A stretch of DNA of 64,000 nucleotides from an uncultured Eubacteriales bacterium (GTDB lineage: Bacteria > Bacillota > Clostridia > Lachnospirales > Lachnospiraceae), in the NCBI GenBank assembly GCA_949284175.1, contig CASDVE010000035.1:18690-82689 (forward strand), given 5' to 3'. The position numbers and the translations under genes were made by a program. Each line of letters starts with the position of its first letter. The stretch's first letter is position 1. The notes below the pieces were generated by a model. The model made no database searches and was not told the DNA's origin. It was given only the letters and a program-made list of their open reading frames with translations. Below, in pieces: positions 25,093-34,270 of the stretch.

Positions 25093-26049
25093 ATGAGAAA
25101 AAAACTATTTGCATTTTTAACTATTTCTGCATTGGCTGTTACAGCCCTCGTTGGATGTGGAAACAGTTCTTCTAATAATACAACAGCAGAAAAAACACAA
25201 AAAACTGTTACGATTACAGATGCAAAAGGCGAAGTGGAGATTCCAGCAAATCCAGAGAGAATTGTGGATTTAAGTGGAAATAGCGATATTTTATCTGTAC
25301 TTGGATATTCTGTTGTCGGTACAGCCAATTCTGACGCATACGACTATACAAAATTCCCAACCTACTTACAGGACGTATTAAAAGGTGCGAAAATACTTGG
25401 ATATAGTATGCAGGACACCATGGATATTGAAGGAATTTTGGAACTTGATCCAGATTTAATTATTATTTCTAGCGTTCAAGAAAAAATGTATGATCAGTTA
25501 AAAGAGATTGCACCAACGGTTATGATTCAATTAGCACAGATCAACTGGAGAGATGATGTTACCACATTTGCAAAATTGATGAATAAAGAAGAAACTGCCA
25601 ATGCGTGGATGGAATCTTACGATAAAAAAGCAAAAGAAGTGGGACAAAAAGTGAGAGAAACTTACGGAGAAGACACCACATACTTAGCAATGCTTGCAAG
25701 TGGAGGACAACTTTATGTCTTTGACTCTGCTGGAATTGGAAGTGTTCTTTATGAAGATTTAGGTCTTAAAAAACCAGCCAATATGCCAAAACAGGATAAT
25801 ATAAGTCTTCCAGTTATTTCTTATGAAGGACTTGCTGATATTGATGCAGATTACATGTTTGTAGTGGGAACAGATGCGGATTTACAAGCACTTCATGATA
25901 GCAGTATTTATAAAGGAATGAGAGCTGTAAAAGATGGAAATGTGATTGAACTTCCATCTAGCCCATACTTTAATATTGGATATAGTTGCATTGGAAGACA
26001 AGTCTTCTTAGATGAAGTTGTATCATTAATGGAGAATCGCAATGAATAA
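25093..26049 (+). CDS. Iron-siderophore ABC transporter substrate-binding lipoprotein 2
   Basis: This 318-residue lipoprotein has the lipobox ALVGCGNSSS and a FepB-like fold: TVTITDAKGEVEIPANPERI, DILSVLGYSVVGT, GILELDPDLIIISS and SYEGLADIDADYMFVVG. It is the receptor of the second iron-chelate importer. ATG 25093 follows ACAAGGA; the frame opens at 25063 with no ribosome site. It overlaps the first permease gene by eight bases. Confidence 0.88.
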   Translation: MRKKLFAFLTISALAVTALVGCGNSSSNNTTAEKTQKTVTITDAKGEVEIPANPERIVDLSGNSDILSVLGYSVVGTANSDAYDYTKFPTYLQDVLKGAKILGYSMQDTMDIEGILELDPDLIIISSVQEKMYDQLKEIAPTVMIQLAQINWRDDVTTFAKLMNKEETANAWMESYDKKAKEVGQKVRETYGEDTTYLAMLASGGQLYVFDSAGIGSVLYEDLGLKKPANMPKQDNISLPVISYEGLADIDADYMFVVGTDADLQALHDSSIYKGMRAVKDGNVIELPSSPYFNIGYSCIGRQVFLDEVVSLMENRNE

Positions 26050-27025
26050 AAAACTTGTTCTATTGACCACAGTTGGAGTGTTATTTCTAATTGCAGGAAT
26101 GTTTGCCTCCATGGTGATTGGAGCAAAAGACATTCCATTGCATGATGTATGGAACGGCATTTTTCATCAAGCAGAAGGAATCAATGGACAGTTGGTAAGA
26201 GAAGTTCGAGCACCTAGAATGCTCAGCTCTTTACTGGTAGGAGGAATGTTAGCACTCACTGGAGCAATGATGCAAGGAGTATTAAGAAATCCAATTTCTG
26301 AACCCTCTATTATGGGGGTGACACAAGGGGCAACATTAGCTGTGGCAATTGCCACAGTTAGCCCTTTTATAGGAGGAATGTATGGAAACTTCTTAATGGG
26401 ACTTCTTGGATCAGCCATTAGTGGAGTGCTTATTTTATTGTTCAGTATGAAAAATGCTTCGATGAGAAGTCTATCAAAGATTCTATTAGCAGGAACTGCT
26501 ATGAGCACATTTTTCCTGTCATTAGCGTCTGTGGTTGCTTTACTTGGAAACCGTTCACAAGAACTTGCCTTTTGGGTTGCAGGTGGGTTTCGTCAAGCCA
26601 ATTGGTTACAAGTTATATTTTTGGTTATCATTGGTGGAATTTGTTCTATTTTAGCCATGACTTTATCTGGAAAAATCAACTTAGTGAATTTGGGGGATGA
26701 AGTGGCAATTGGACTTGGAATCTCTCCTGAAAAAGTAAAATTACTGACAATTTTATGTATCATTCCCATCTGTGGCGTTTGTGTAGCCGTAGCAGGAAAC
26801 ATTGGTTTTGTCGGTTTATTTGTGCCTCATATTATAAGAAAGATCATTGGAAATGACTATCGAAAGCTCATGCCAGTTTCTTTTTTATGGGGAAGCGTGA
26901 TCTTATTATTCGCTGATATTTTAGCTCGAAAACTGATGGCACCTTATGAAATGCCAGTGGGATTATTTACCGCTTGTATTGGAGTTCCAGTCTTTTTAAT
27001 GCTTGTAAGAAAGGAAAAGAAATAG
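26042..27025 (+). CDS. FecCD-family permease, subunit 1
   Basis: This 327-residue polytopic membrane protein shows the FecCD signatures ALTGAMMQGVLRNPISEPS and GFVGLFVPHIIRKIIGNDYR. It forms one half of the channel of iron importer 2, with the following gene as the other half. It overlaps the receptor gene, and its stop abuts the next start. Confidence 0.92.
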   Translation: MNKKLVLLTTVGVLFLIAGMFASMVIGAKDIPLHDVWNGIFHQAEGINGQLVREVRAPRMLSSLLVGGMLALTGAMMQGVLRNPISEPSIMGVTQGATLAVAIATVSPFIGGMYGNFLMGLLGSAISGVLILLFSMKNASMRSLSKILLAGTAMSTFFLSLASVVALLGNRSQELAFWVAGGFRQANWLQVIFLVIIGGICSILAMTLSGKINLVNLGDEVAIGLGISPEKVKLLTILCIIPICGVCVAVAGNIGFVGLFVPHIIRKIIGNDYRKLMPVSFLWGSVILLFADILARKLMAPYEMPVGLFTACIGVPVFLMLVRKEKK

Positions 27026-28057
27026 ATGGAGCGATCACAACAGTATCATAGTTATAAAAAAAAGAAAAGAATGTTAATTGCCATTTGCATTTTTGTTTTA
27101 TTGGTTTCTATTTTAGTTGGGCTCATGATAGGAAGTTATTCCATGTCACCAATGGAAGTGATACAGACTTTATTTGGAAATGGCAATAAAATGCAAAATT
27201 TCAGTATTTTTAAAATTAGACTTCCAAGGATTTGTCTAGCATTGGTTGTTGCAGGCGCATTGGGCGTTTCTGGTGGGGTATTACAAGGGATTACAAGAAA
27301 TCCCCTTGCAGAACCAGGAATGATTGGAATTAATGCAGGTTCTGCCCTTTTTGTTGTTTTACTCATATCATCAAAATCAAGTGAATATTATTCAGCCATT
27401 TCCAAGATGACAGCCATTCTTATGCCTGTTGTTTCCATGATAGGAGCATTATTTGCCGTAGCACTGATTTATGGATTGGCTTATAAAAAGGGAATCACCC
27501 CTGTTCGCTTTATTTTAACAGGTGTGGGAATCAACGCAGGGATAACAGCCATTATTTCTTTTTATCAGCTCAATATGTCAAAAGGAGATTATAACCAAGT
27601 GCTGACATGGACAAATGGAAGTCTATGGGGAAGTAATTGGCTGTATATTGCCATTACCACGCCACTTGTTTTGCTGATTATTGCCATTATTTTATGGAAG
27701 AGCCGAACACTTGATGTATTAGGACTTGGGGATGAATTAGCCACAGGTGTGGGAGTATCGGTACAAAAAGAAATGGTGATCTTTTTAATTTTGTCCGCAT
27801 TTTTAGCGGGGCTTGCTACATCAGTTGCTGGAAACATCGCCTTTTTAGGGCTTTTAGGGCCACAGCTTGCAAAGAGGATGTTTGGTTCTAACTATCGTTT
27901 ACTGTTGCCGATGTCAGCCTGTTTAAGTGGTGCAATTTTAATTTTTTCTGATACCATTGCAAGAAATTTATTTTCCCCATTAGAATTACCAGTTGGAATT
28001 GTGGTTTCCATTTTAGGAGTTCCATATTTTATATATTTAATGATGAAAGAAAAGTAG
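27026..28057 (+). CDS. FecCD-family permease, subunit 2
   Basis: This 343-residue membrane protein has the FecCD motifs GVLQGITRNPLAEPGMIG and AFLGLLGPQLAKRMFGSNYR. It begins on the base after the stop of subunit 1, so the two are translationally coupled and probably form a heterodimer, unlike operon 1, which has a single permease. Confidence 0.92.
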   Translation: MERSQQYHSYKKKKRMLIAICIFVLLVSILVGLMIGSYSMSPMEVIQTLFGNGNKMQNFSIFKIRLPRICLALVVAGALGVSGGVLQGITRNPLAEPGMIGINAGSALFVVLLISSKSSEYYSAISKMTAILMPVVSMIGALFAVALIYGLAYKKGITPVRFILTGVGINAGITAIISFYQLNMSKGDYNQVLTWTNGSLWGSNWLYIAITTPLVLLIIAIILWKSRTLDVLGLGDELATGVGVSVQKEMVIFLILSAFLAGLATSVAGNIAFLGLLGPQLAKRMFGSNYRLLLPMSACLSGAILIFSDTIARNLFSPLELPVGIVVSILGVPYFIYLMMKEK

Positions 28058-28066
28058 GAGAAAACG

Positions 28067-28852
28067 ATGAGCATTGAAATAAAAGAGTTACAAGCTGGAT
28101 ATCAAGATACGATTATCATTGAACGAGCCAATCTATCCATTCCAAAAGGAAAGATTACCATGATGATCGGACAAAATGGCTGTGGAAAATCAACACTTTT
28201 AAAATCTATTTCTCGGATTCTTCCAGTAAAAAAAGGAGATATTCTTTTAAATGGTGTCAATCTAAAGAAGATGGCACAAAAAGAGATTGCAAAGAAAATG
28301 GCGATTCTTCCACAAAGCCCTCTTGTTCCAGAAGGAATTTTAGTAAAAGATCTGGTGGCTTATGGACGCTTTCCATATCAAAAGCCAATGTCTGGTTTAA
28401 AGAAAGAAGATCATGAGATTATTGAGTGGGCAATGAAAAAGACAGGAGTCTTTGAGTTGCAAAATAAACCGGTGGAAGAGTTGTCTGGCGGACAAAGACA
28501 AAGAGTTTGGATTTCGTTAGCCTTAGCACAAAAAACAGAAATTCTTGTGCTAGATGAACCAACGACCTATCTTGATATGGCACATCAGCTAGAAGTTCTT
28601 GAACTATTGAAAAAGTTAAATAAAGAAGAAGGAACAACCATTATTATGGTCATTCACGAATTAAATCATGCCACAAAGTTTGCGGATCATATTATTGGGA
28701 TGAAAAAAGGAAAGGTATTATTTGAAGGTGCACCAAATGAGGTAATTACTGTTGAGAATCTAAAGGCCTTGTATGAAATTGAAGCGGTTCTCACAACCAG
28801 TCAGTCAGGTGATTATCCAATCTGTATGGATTATTCGTTAGTGCGTGAATAG
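28067..28852 (+). CDS. Iron-siderophore ABC transporter ATPase 2
   Basis: This 261-residue FecE/FhuC-type ATPase has Walker A GQNGCGKST, Q-loop ILPQSPLVP, signature LSGGQRQR, Walker B EILVLDEPTTYLD and H-loop MVIHELNHA. It follows the second permease by nine bases with a GGAGAAAACG ribosome region. All catalytic motifs are present. Confidence 0.93.
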   Translation: MSIEIKELQAGYQDTIIIERANLSIPKGKITMMIGQNGCGKSTLLKSISRILPVKKGDILLNGVNLKKMAQKEIAKKMAILPQSPLVPEGILVKDLVAYGRFPYQKPMSGLKKEDHEIIEWAMKKTGVFELQNKPVEELSGGQRQRVWISLALAQKTEILVLDEPTTYLDMAHQLEVLELLKKLNKEEGTTIIMVIHELNHATKFADHIIGMKKGKVLFEGAPNEVITVENLKALYEIEAVLTTSQSGDYPICMDYSLVRE

Positions 28853-28921
28853 GAAAAGCTGGCATAGTCTAGCATAGTAAGGAAAGAAGGCGTTAGAGAA
28901 GAAAGGTTTAACTAGCTAAAA

Positions 28922-30181
28922 ATGAAGTTAAAAAGAAATTTTAGGCTTGTCCTCATTGGACAAATTATTAGTTTATTCGGAAATGCAATTCAAAGGTTTT
29001 CCCTATCCCTTTATTTATTGGAATTGACAGGAAGTCCTGCCGTTTATGGAAATATATTGGCACTTTCCATTTTACCATATATTTTTTGTGCTCCAATCGC
29101 AGGAGAGTTTGCCGATCAATTAAGTAAAAAGAAAATTATGATCTACTTGGACTTTTTATGTTTTATCCTTTTATTAAGCTATGGAATTTACTTACAAGGG
29201 GATGGAAATTCCGTTATCATAGCAGGGGGAGTTATGATATTATTATCGGTGGCAGCCACTCTTTATACACCAGCTGTCACTTCGTCCTTACCAGAGATTG
29301 TAGAATTAGAACGATTAAAATTTGCCAATAGTTGTGTAAGCCAAGTGGGTGCATGGGCAAATATTTTAGGGCCAGTGGTGGCTGGTATGCTCTATGGCTT
29401 ATTTGGAATTCGATGGATTGTGATTTTAAATGCCATTAGTTTTTTACTTTCTGCCATTATGGAATGTTTTCTCGTTATGCCAGTTCAAAAAAAGGAAAAA
29501 CATTCCTACATTTCTTTCAAGAGTTCTTATCAAGAAATGGCAAAAACAGCTGTGATTGTAAAAAAACAATATATGGTTGTGTTTGGAATTATTTTATCCT
29601 ATGCACTTTATAATATTTGTATTGTGCCAATCAATACCATTGTACTGCCTTATGTGATGAACTTGCTCTTTCAAGTGCCATCGGAAGTCTATGGAACAGT
29701 AGAAGGAGTCATTGTATTAGGCTCTTTATTCAGTGGCATTTTGCTTGCAGTGGCAACGAAATGGTTTCCATTTCAAAAAGTATATCTTTGGAATTATCCA
29801 ATGAGTGTTGCATTGCTTGGTATGACAGGAGCAGTTTTATTCTTTTCGAAATCTATGATAGGTGTTATTATCTTTGCTGTTGGCGGAATGATCATTATGT
29901 TCTGCTTAGGCGTTGGAAATATTGTAACCTTAACGTATATTCAAGAAAAGATTCCTTCCCATATGTTAGGAAAAGTGAGTGCCTTGTCAACAGCGGTGGC
30001 AACAGCAACCGTTCCTATTGGTCAAATACTTCTTGGAAACGTGTTAGAATGGAGCCATGTGAGCATTGTTTTATTGGTCAGTGCAGTTTTAAATGGGCTT
30101 GTATCCTTGTTTGTGAGATGGAATGTATTACGAGATCAAAAAGTGGATTATGGGATAGAAAACAAGATGGAATGTGAATAA
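28922..30181 (+). CDS. MFS transporter linked to siderophore operon 2
   Basis: This 419-residue permease has about twelve transmembrane helices and looks like the EntS-type or drug-exporter branch of the major facilitator superfamily (start KLKRNFRLVLIGQIISLFGN; FADQLSKKKIMIYLD loop; ILGPVVAGMLYGLFG). It follows the ATPase gene by about 70 bp with no terminator, so it is probably in the operon. It may export a siderophore or its breakdown product, but no siderophore synthesis genes are present, so the substrate is open. Confidence 0.8.
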   Translation: MKLKRNFRLVLIGQIISLFGNAIQRFSLSLYLLELTGSPAVYGNILALSILPYIFCAPIAGEFADQLSKKKIMIYLDFLCFILLLSYGIYLQGDGNSVIIAGGVMILLSVAATLYTPAVTSSLPEIVELERLKFANSCVSQVGAWANILGPVVAGMLYGLFGIRWIVILNAISFLLSAIMECFLVMPVQKKEKHSYISFKSSYQEMAKTAVIVKKQYMVVFGIILSYALYNICIVPINTIVLPYVMNLLFQVPSEVYGTVEGVIVLGSLFSGILLAVATKWFPFQKVYLWNYPMSVALLGMTGAVLFFSKSMIGVIIFAVGGMIIMFCLGVGNIVTLTYIQEKIPSHMLGKVSALSTAVATATVPIGQILLGNVLEWSHVSIVLLVSAVLNGLVSLFVRWNVLRDQKVDYGIENKMECE

Positions 30182-30236
30182 AAGAAGGATTACCAATATT
30201 CGTATTTACGTTTATGAAGTAATGTTTTAGGCACAG

Positions 30237-30278
30237 AAAAACCACCCTTGATACTTGGCCGTTGACAGGGTGGTTTTT
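30237..30278 (+). terminator. Terminator of siderophore operon 2
   Basis: AAAAACCACCCT (30237-30248) pairs with AGGGTGGTTTTT (30267-30278), giving a 12-bp stem ending in T5. Confidence 0.85.
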
Positions 30279-30401
30279 CTATTAAACTTGTTTCAAGGTC
30301 AATCCCTTGTGGGCGATTGTTTTCTTTTCTATTTATAATATACCGTATAATGTGTCATTTGTAAAGGTTACAAATTTTATTAAAATATGATAAAAACTAG
30401 G

Positions 30402-30455
30402 ACATTGCCACTCTCAAAATCGATAGGTTGATTTTGGGAGTGGCAATGTTTTTTC
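30402..30455. terminator. Second strong terminator hairpin
   Basis: The stem ACATTGCCACTCTCAAAATC/GATTTTGGGAGTGGCAATGT has one mismatch and is followed by a T tract. It has no gene directly before it. Confidence 0.8.
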
Positions 30456-30476
30456 TTTATATAAAAAATGCAAAAT

Positions 30477-30505
30477 TTGGATTTTTTTTCGGATTGTGGT
30501 ATACT
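30477..30505 (+). promoter_or_regulatory. Promoter of dehydratase-activase pair
   Basis: TTGGAT (30477-30482) and TATACT (30500-30505) lie 17 bp apart, about 90 bp before the first gene. Confidence 0.6.
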
Positions 30506-30594
30506 AGTTATATTTTCTTACACTTAAAAAGAACGTGTGGAGAAACAAAAGAAGGGAACGATTAGGATATAGGTATAAAAATACAGGAAAAAGG

Positions 30595-31881
30595 ATGGTG
30601 ACGAAGTTGTCAGTTGTAGATAAATACATCGACTATGTACGAAATGAAGCCATTGAGAACCCAGAGAAGAGTTTTCCAAAAATGGTTTTAGGCTTTAAAG
30701 CTAATAAATTAAAAACAAAACTTCTTCCCAAGAAGAATATTTCAAAAGGGTATCAGAAATTAGAAACGATGATGATGTCCTTAGTTGCAGATTCCTTGAG
30801 TAAGGAAAAGAGTTATGTTTGGTCAAATATTTTTGCTCCATGTGAGATTATGCAATGTTTTGATCTGAATACCCTTTCCATCGAATGTCTATCTTGTTAT
30901 TTAACAGGATACCATTTGGAAGATTATTTCATTGATTTTGCTCAAAATACAGGGCTTGCACCAACCCTTTGTTCTTATCATAAAACATTCGTAGGAGCAG
31001 TTGACAGTGGTGTCATTCCAAACCCTGTGTATGCAGTGACAACCTCTCTTTCTTGTGACGGGAACTTGAATACTTTCCGATATTTGGAGAAGAAAAAAGG
31101 CGTTCCTTTTACCTTTTTAGATATTCCTTATGAGGAAGATGAAACATCTGTTTCCTATCTTGCAGAGCAATTAAAACAGCTTACCATAGAATTAGAGAAA
31201 CGTTTTCAAAAACCATTTGATATTGAAAAATTAAAACAGGCGATTCGGATAGAAAATGAAACGAGAAAAGAGCTATTTCGCTTTTTTGAATTACAAAAGA
31301 AACACTATTATCCAGGCGAGTTAATCAGTCAGTTATATTTGATGATGGGGACTCATTTGATGATGGGTAGACCAGAATTTTTGGAACTTGTACGCTTTTT
31401 AAATAAGGATATTGCAACTTATCCTGTGTTTGAAGGAAAGAGAATTTTATGGGTGCATTTACTTCCATTCTATCAAGAGAGTTTAAGAAGTTATTTTAAT
31501 AGCAGTGACAAATATCAAGTGATAGCAAGCGATATTATCATTGACTTTATGGATGAGTTAGATGAAAGTCGCCCATTTGAAGCTCTTGCCACAAAGATTA
31601 TTCGAAACTTATATAACGGTTCTTATTCTCATAAAGCGGATATGATTGGCACTCTTGTGGATGAGATACAGCCTGATGCCATCATTCATTTTTGCCATTG
31701 GGGATGTAAACAGGCATCTGGAGGCAGTGTGCTTTTAAAAGAGAGAATGAAAGAAAAAGAGATTCCAATGCTCATTTTAGATGGAGATGGAATTGATAAG
31801 AGAAACAGTCATGATGGACAGATCAAGACGAGATTAGAAGCATTTTTAGAATTAATAGAAACAGAGGGAAAATCATGCTAG
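30595..31881 (+). CDS. 2-hydroxyacyl-CoA dehydratase family (HgdB-type) subunit
   Basis: This 428-residue protein is a member of the family that includes the beta subunits of 2-hydroxyacyl-CoA dehydratases and double-cubane cluster proteins. Conserved cysteines likely to bind iron-sulfur clusters are in IFAPCEIMQC, CLSCYLTG, LAPTLCSYHKTFVG, TSLSCDGN and FCHWGCKQASGG. The family uses an electron activated by ATP hydrolysis for a hard reduction or radical dehydration. It overlaps the activase gene by seven bases. No CoA transferase or acyl-CoA dehydrogenase is nearby, so amino-acid fermentation is not indicated. The start is uncertain: ATG 30595 (AGGA six bases before) or GTG 30598. Confidence 0.8.
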   Translation: MVTKLSVVDKYIDYVRNEAIENPEKSFPKMVLGFKANKLKTKLLPKKNISKGYQKLETMMMSLVADSLSKEKSYVWSNIFAPCEIMQCFDLNTLSIECLSCYLTGYHLEDYFIDFAQNTGLAPTLCSYHKTFVGAVDSGVIPNPVYAVTTSLSCDGNLNTFRYLEKKKGVPFTFLDIPYEEDETSVSYLAEQLKQLTIELEKRFQKPFDIEKLKQAIRIENETRKELFRFFELQKKHYYPGELISQLYLMMGTHLMMGRPEFLELVRFLNKDIATYPVFEGKRILWVHLLPFYQESLRSYFNSSDKYQVIASDIIIDFMDELDESRPFEALATKIIRNLYNGSYSHKADMIGTLVDEIQPDAIIHFCHWGCKQASGGSVLLKERMKEKEIPMLILDGDGIDKRNSHDGQIKTRLEAFLELIETEGKSC

Positions 31882-33548
31882 GTTATATTTGTAAATATGC
31901 TCCAATTGAAGTATTTGAAGCCATGGGTGTACAAATGAAACGAATGGAGCCGGAAGTCACGAGCTTTAATCAAGCGGATATTTTAATGCACCCAAACATT
32001 TGTAGTTTTGCAAAGGGACTATTAGAAGAGGCACTTTCGTCTGATGAGTATGAAGGTGTTATTTTAACGACTTGTTGTGATAGCATTCGTAGACTCTATG
32101 ATGTGTTAAAAGAACAGTGGAGTGATAAATTTATTTATATTCTGGATACCCCACGGGTGACAAAAGATGCAGGCGTTATGCTCTATGAAAAGAGAATCCG
32201 CGATATGATTCATGCCTATGAACAATTTTCAAACAAAACTTTTGATGAAGATAAATTAAAACAGTTAATCAAAGATAGACAACAAGCAGAAGAGATCAAG
32301 AGAAAAGAAAATGTTTTAAACATTGGTATTGTCGGAGCAAGAGCCAATGACAGTATGAAAAAGATCTTAGAAGAGCGAGGCGTGAATGTAGCTTTTGATG
32401 TTACTTGTACGGGACTTGTAAGAAAGTTATTGTTAGAAGAAGATAACGTTTTATTCGGTTATACAAGAGGATTGCTCAGTCAATTTCCATGTATGAGAAT
32501 GGAAGAGGCGTCAAATCGTGATCAGCTCATCAAAGATTATGCCGACAGTGCGGATGGCATCATTTATCATACGGTACAGTTTTGTGATAATTACTCTTAT
32601 GAGTACGCATGGTTAAAAGAAGTGATGACAAAACCAATGCTTCTTTTAGAAACGGATTATACAAAGCAAAGTTATGGGCAGATTTTAACCCGAATTGAAG
32701 CCTTTTTAGAGTCATTAAATAAAAATATTGTAAAACCAAAGAAACGATTAGGAGGACAAGGAACAATGTACGTGATGGGTGTTGATAGCGGTTCTACTTC
32801 AACGAACGCAGTTATTATGGATCAAGATCGCAATATGAAGGCATTTGCCGTTGTGCGTACAGGAGCAAAATCAGGAGAGAGTGCCAACAAAATTTTAAAA
32901 GAGATTTTAGATAAAGCGGGACTAAAAAGAGAAGATATCGCTTGGATTGTATCAACAGGATATGGAAGAGTTAGCATTCCATTTGCAGATGAAACCGTAA
33001 CAGAAATCAGTTGTCATGGGCGTGGGGCTCATTATTTTAATCCGAAGATTCGCACAATTTTAGATATTGGCGGACAGGATAGTAAAGGGATTAAATTAAG
33101 TGAAGAAGGCGAAGTCATTGATTTTGTTATGAATGATAAATGTGCAGCGGGAACAGGACGCTTTTTAGAGATGATCGCCCGCTCTTTGGAGATCGAGATT
33201 CAGGACTTAGGTCCAATTGCTTTACAATCCACAGAAGATATTGAGATCACAAGTATGTGCTCTGTCTTTGCAGAATCCGAAGTGATTTCTCTGATCGCTA
33301 ATAATAAAGAAAAAGCGGATATTGCCAATGGAATCTGTCGTTCCATCGCTAACAAATCCTATTCTCTTTTAAAACGTGTTGGAATGGAAGGGGATTATAT
33401 GATGACTGGTGGAGTGGCAAAAAATGAAGGTGTTGTTCGTGCGGTGGAAGAAAAGATCGGTGCAAAACTTTATATTTGTCCAGAACCAGAGATCGTAGGG
33501 GCAACAGGAGCGTGTCTATACGCCCTTGATCATATGAAAGAATCATAA
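31875..33548 (+). CDS. Fusion of a dehydratase-type subunit with an ATP-dependent activase (BadF/BcrA type)
   Basis: This 557-residue protein has two parts. Residues 1 to about 285 look like a 2-hydroxyacyl-CoA dehydratase subunit (ICKYAPIEVFEAMG, HPNICSFAKG, TTCCDSIRR, QFCDNYSYEYAW). Residues about 297-557 are an ASKHA-fold activase: MGVDSGSTSTNAVIMD, LDIGGQDSKG, NDKCAAGTGRFLEMIA, SMCSVFAESEV and TGGVAKNEG; the cysteines in NDKC and SMCS bind the dimer-bridging [4Fe-4S] cluster. The activase half would pass ATP-driven electrons to its own fused subunit and the upstream partner. The reaction is unknown; unusual reductions as in double-cubane proteins are possible. Confidence 0.83.
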   Translation: MLGYICKYAPIEVFEAMGVQMKRMEPEVTSFNQADILMHPNICSFAKGLLEEALSSDEYEGVILTTCCDSIRRLYDVLKEQWSDKFIYILDTPRVTKDAGVMLYEKRIRDMIHAYEQFSNKTFDEDKLKQLIKDRQQAEEIKRKENVLNIGIVGARANDSMKKILEERGVNVAFDVTCTGLVRKLLLEEDNVLFGYTRGLLSQFPCMRMEEASNRDQLIKDYADSADGIIYHTVQFCDNYSYEYAWLKEVMTKPMLLLETDYTKQSYGQILTRIEAFLESLNKNIVKPKKRLGGQGTMYVMGVDSGSTSTNAVIMDQDRNMKAFAVVRTGAKSGESANKILKEILDKAGLKREDIAWIVSTGYGRVSIPFADETVTEISCHGRGAHYFNPKIRTILDIGGQDSKGIKLSEEGEVIDFVMNDKCAAGTGRFLEMIARSLEIEIQDLGPIALQSTEDIEITSMCSVFAESEVISLIANNKEKADIANGICRSIANKSYSLLKRVGMEGDYMMTGGVAKNEGVVRAVEEKIGAKLYICPEPEIVGATGACLYALDHMKES

Positions 33549-33576
33549 GAAATTCATAAAAAGAAATGGAAAAGAT

Positions 33577-33618
33577 AGAGGGAGTTCTAAAAAATACAAT
33601 AGAACTTCCTCTGTTTTT
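33577..33618 (+). terminator. Terminator of dehydratase-activase pair
   Basis: AGAGGGAGTTCT (33577-33588) pairs with AGAACTTCCTCT (33601-33612), followed by GTTTTTG. Confidence 0.8.
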
Positions 33619-33659
33619 GTGATAATTTATTTCCTTTTATAAAAAACATATAAATAAAT

Positions 33660-33689
33660 GTTGACGGTTCAACTAATAGCAAGTAAAAT
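33660..33689 (+). promoter_or_regulatory. MarR promoter with dyad over the -35 box
   Basis: TTGACG (33661-33666) and TAAAAT (33684-33689) are 17 bp apart. The -35 lies inside GTTGACGGTTCAAC (33660-33673), an inverted repeat that is probably the autoregulatory site of the MarR protein. A near-identical dyad covers the -35 of the aldehyde dehydrogenase promoter at 46987. Confidence 0.65.
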
Positions 33690-33778
33690 ATTTGTCATAA
33701 CAGTTGAAAAGCAGAAGCAATACCCAATAAAGAAGCTATGAAAAGTGAAATAAGAAAGAGAGTGGAGTAGAGAAAAAG

Positions 33779-34234
33779 ATGAAGCGTCATACAACAACTT
33801 TTTTGAAATCAATTTCTTTAATTCAAAGAAATACGAATCGTTATTTTGACAATATGTTGGGAGAGTACCAGATTGGAAGTGGACAGCAGTTCTTTCTTTT
33901 GCGTATCTTTGAACATAATGGAATTACGATGTATGAACTGGCTCAAACTGGTGGTTATGATAAGGGGACTGTTACAAAGGCGGTGCAAAAACTTGTGGAG
34001 CAAGGATATGTGGAATGCACAATGGATCCCATTGATAAAAGAGTTAGACATTTGCACGTGACGCCCGATGGAATGCCAGTGGTAGAGCGAATCTATGATA
34101 TTCGAGATCAATGGAAAGAGCAATTGATTCATGTGTTTGGAGAGATGGAGGAGGAAAAAATTGTTGCTTTATTGGAAATGATGGCGGAGGCATCTTGTAT
34201 TGCCCTAAAAGAGATAGGAGTAAAAAAAGGATGA
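33779..34234 (+). CDS. MarR family transcriptional regulator
   Basis: This 151-residue winged-helix dimeric repressor shows ITMYELAQTGGYDKGTVTKA (recognition helix), VEQGYVECTMDPIDKRVRHL (wing with the DxR motif) and a C-terminal dimerisation helix. MarR proteins release DNA on binding phenolic or lipophilic ligands. The gene stands alone; its target is suggested by the shared dyad at 46987. Its stop codon lies inside the terminator stem. Confidence 0.87.
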   Translation: MKRHTTTFLKSISLIQRNTNRYFDNMLGEYQIGSGQQFFLLRIFEHNGITMYELAQTGGYDKGTVTKAVQKLVEQGYVECTMDPIDKRVRHLHVTPDGMPVVERIYDIRDQWKEQLIHVFGEMEEEKIVALLEMMAEASCIALKEIGVKKG

Positions 34235-34270
34235 GAAGAGGGAGAGAAAATCCCCTCTTCTCATTCTTTA
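34231..34270 (+). terminator. Terminator of MarR gene
   Basis: ATGAGAAGAGGG (34231-34242) pairs with CCCTCTTCTCAT (34253-34264), then TCTTTATTT. The TGA stop of the MarR gene is inside the left arm. Repeat copy 2 begins directly after. Confidence 0.8.

Larger units (their letters stand above)
30182..30594. other. Intergenic region with two strong terminators
   Basis: No gene is visible. Terminator 1 is AAAAACCACCCT/AGGGTGGTTTTT (30237-30278) behind the MFS gene. A second hairpin, a 20-bp stem with one mismatch (30402-30421 with 30430-30449) followed by T6, lies 120 bp later. A TATAAT at 30346-30351 precedes it, so a short RNA ending at the second hairpin is possible but unproven. The promoter of the next gene follows. 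Confidence 0.6.

Noticed and set aside
29617..30177. 186-codon frame within the MFS gene
   Set aside because: It is a shadow frame rich in Cys/Trp/Ser; the MFS frame has clear transmembrane helices.
30346..30455. Small RNA gene between the two terminators
   Set aside because: A -10-like TATAAT exists, but no -35 at proper distance; support is too weak to list as a feature.
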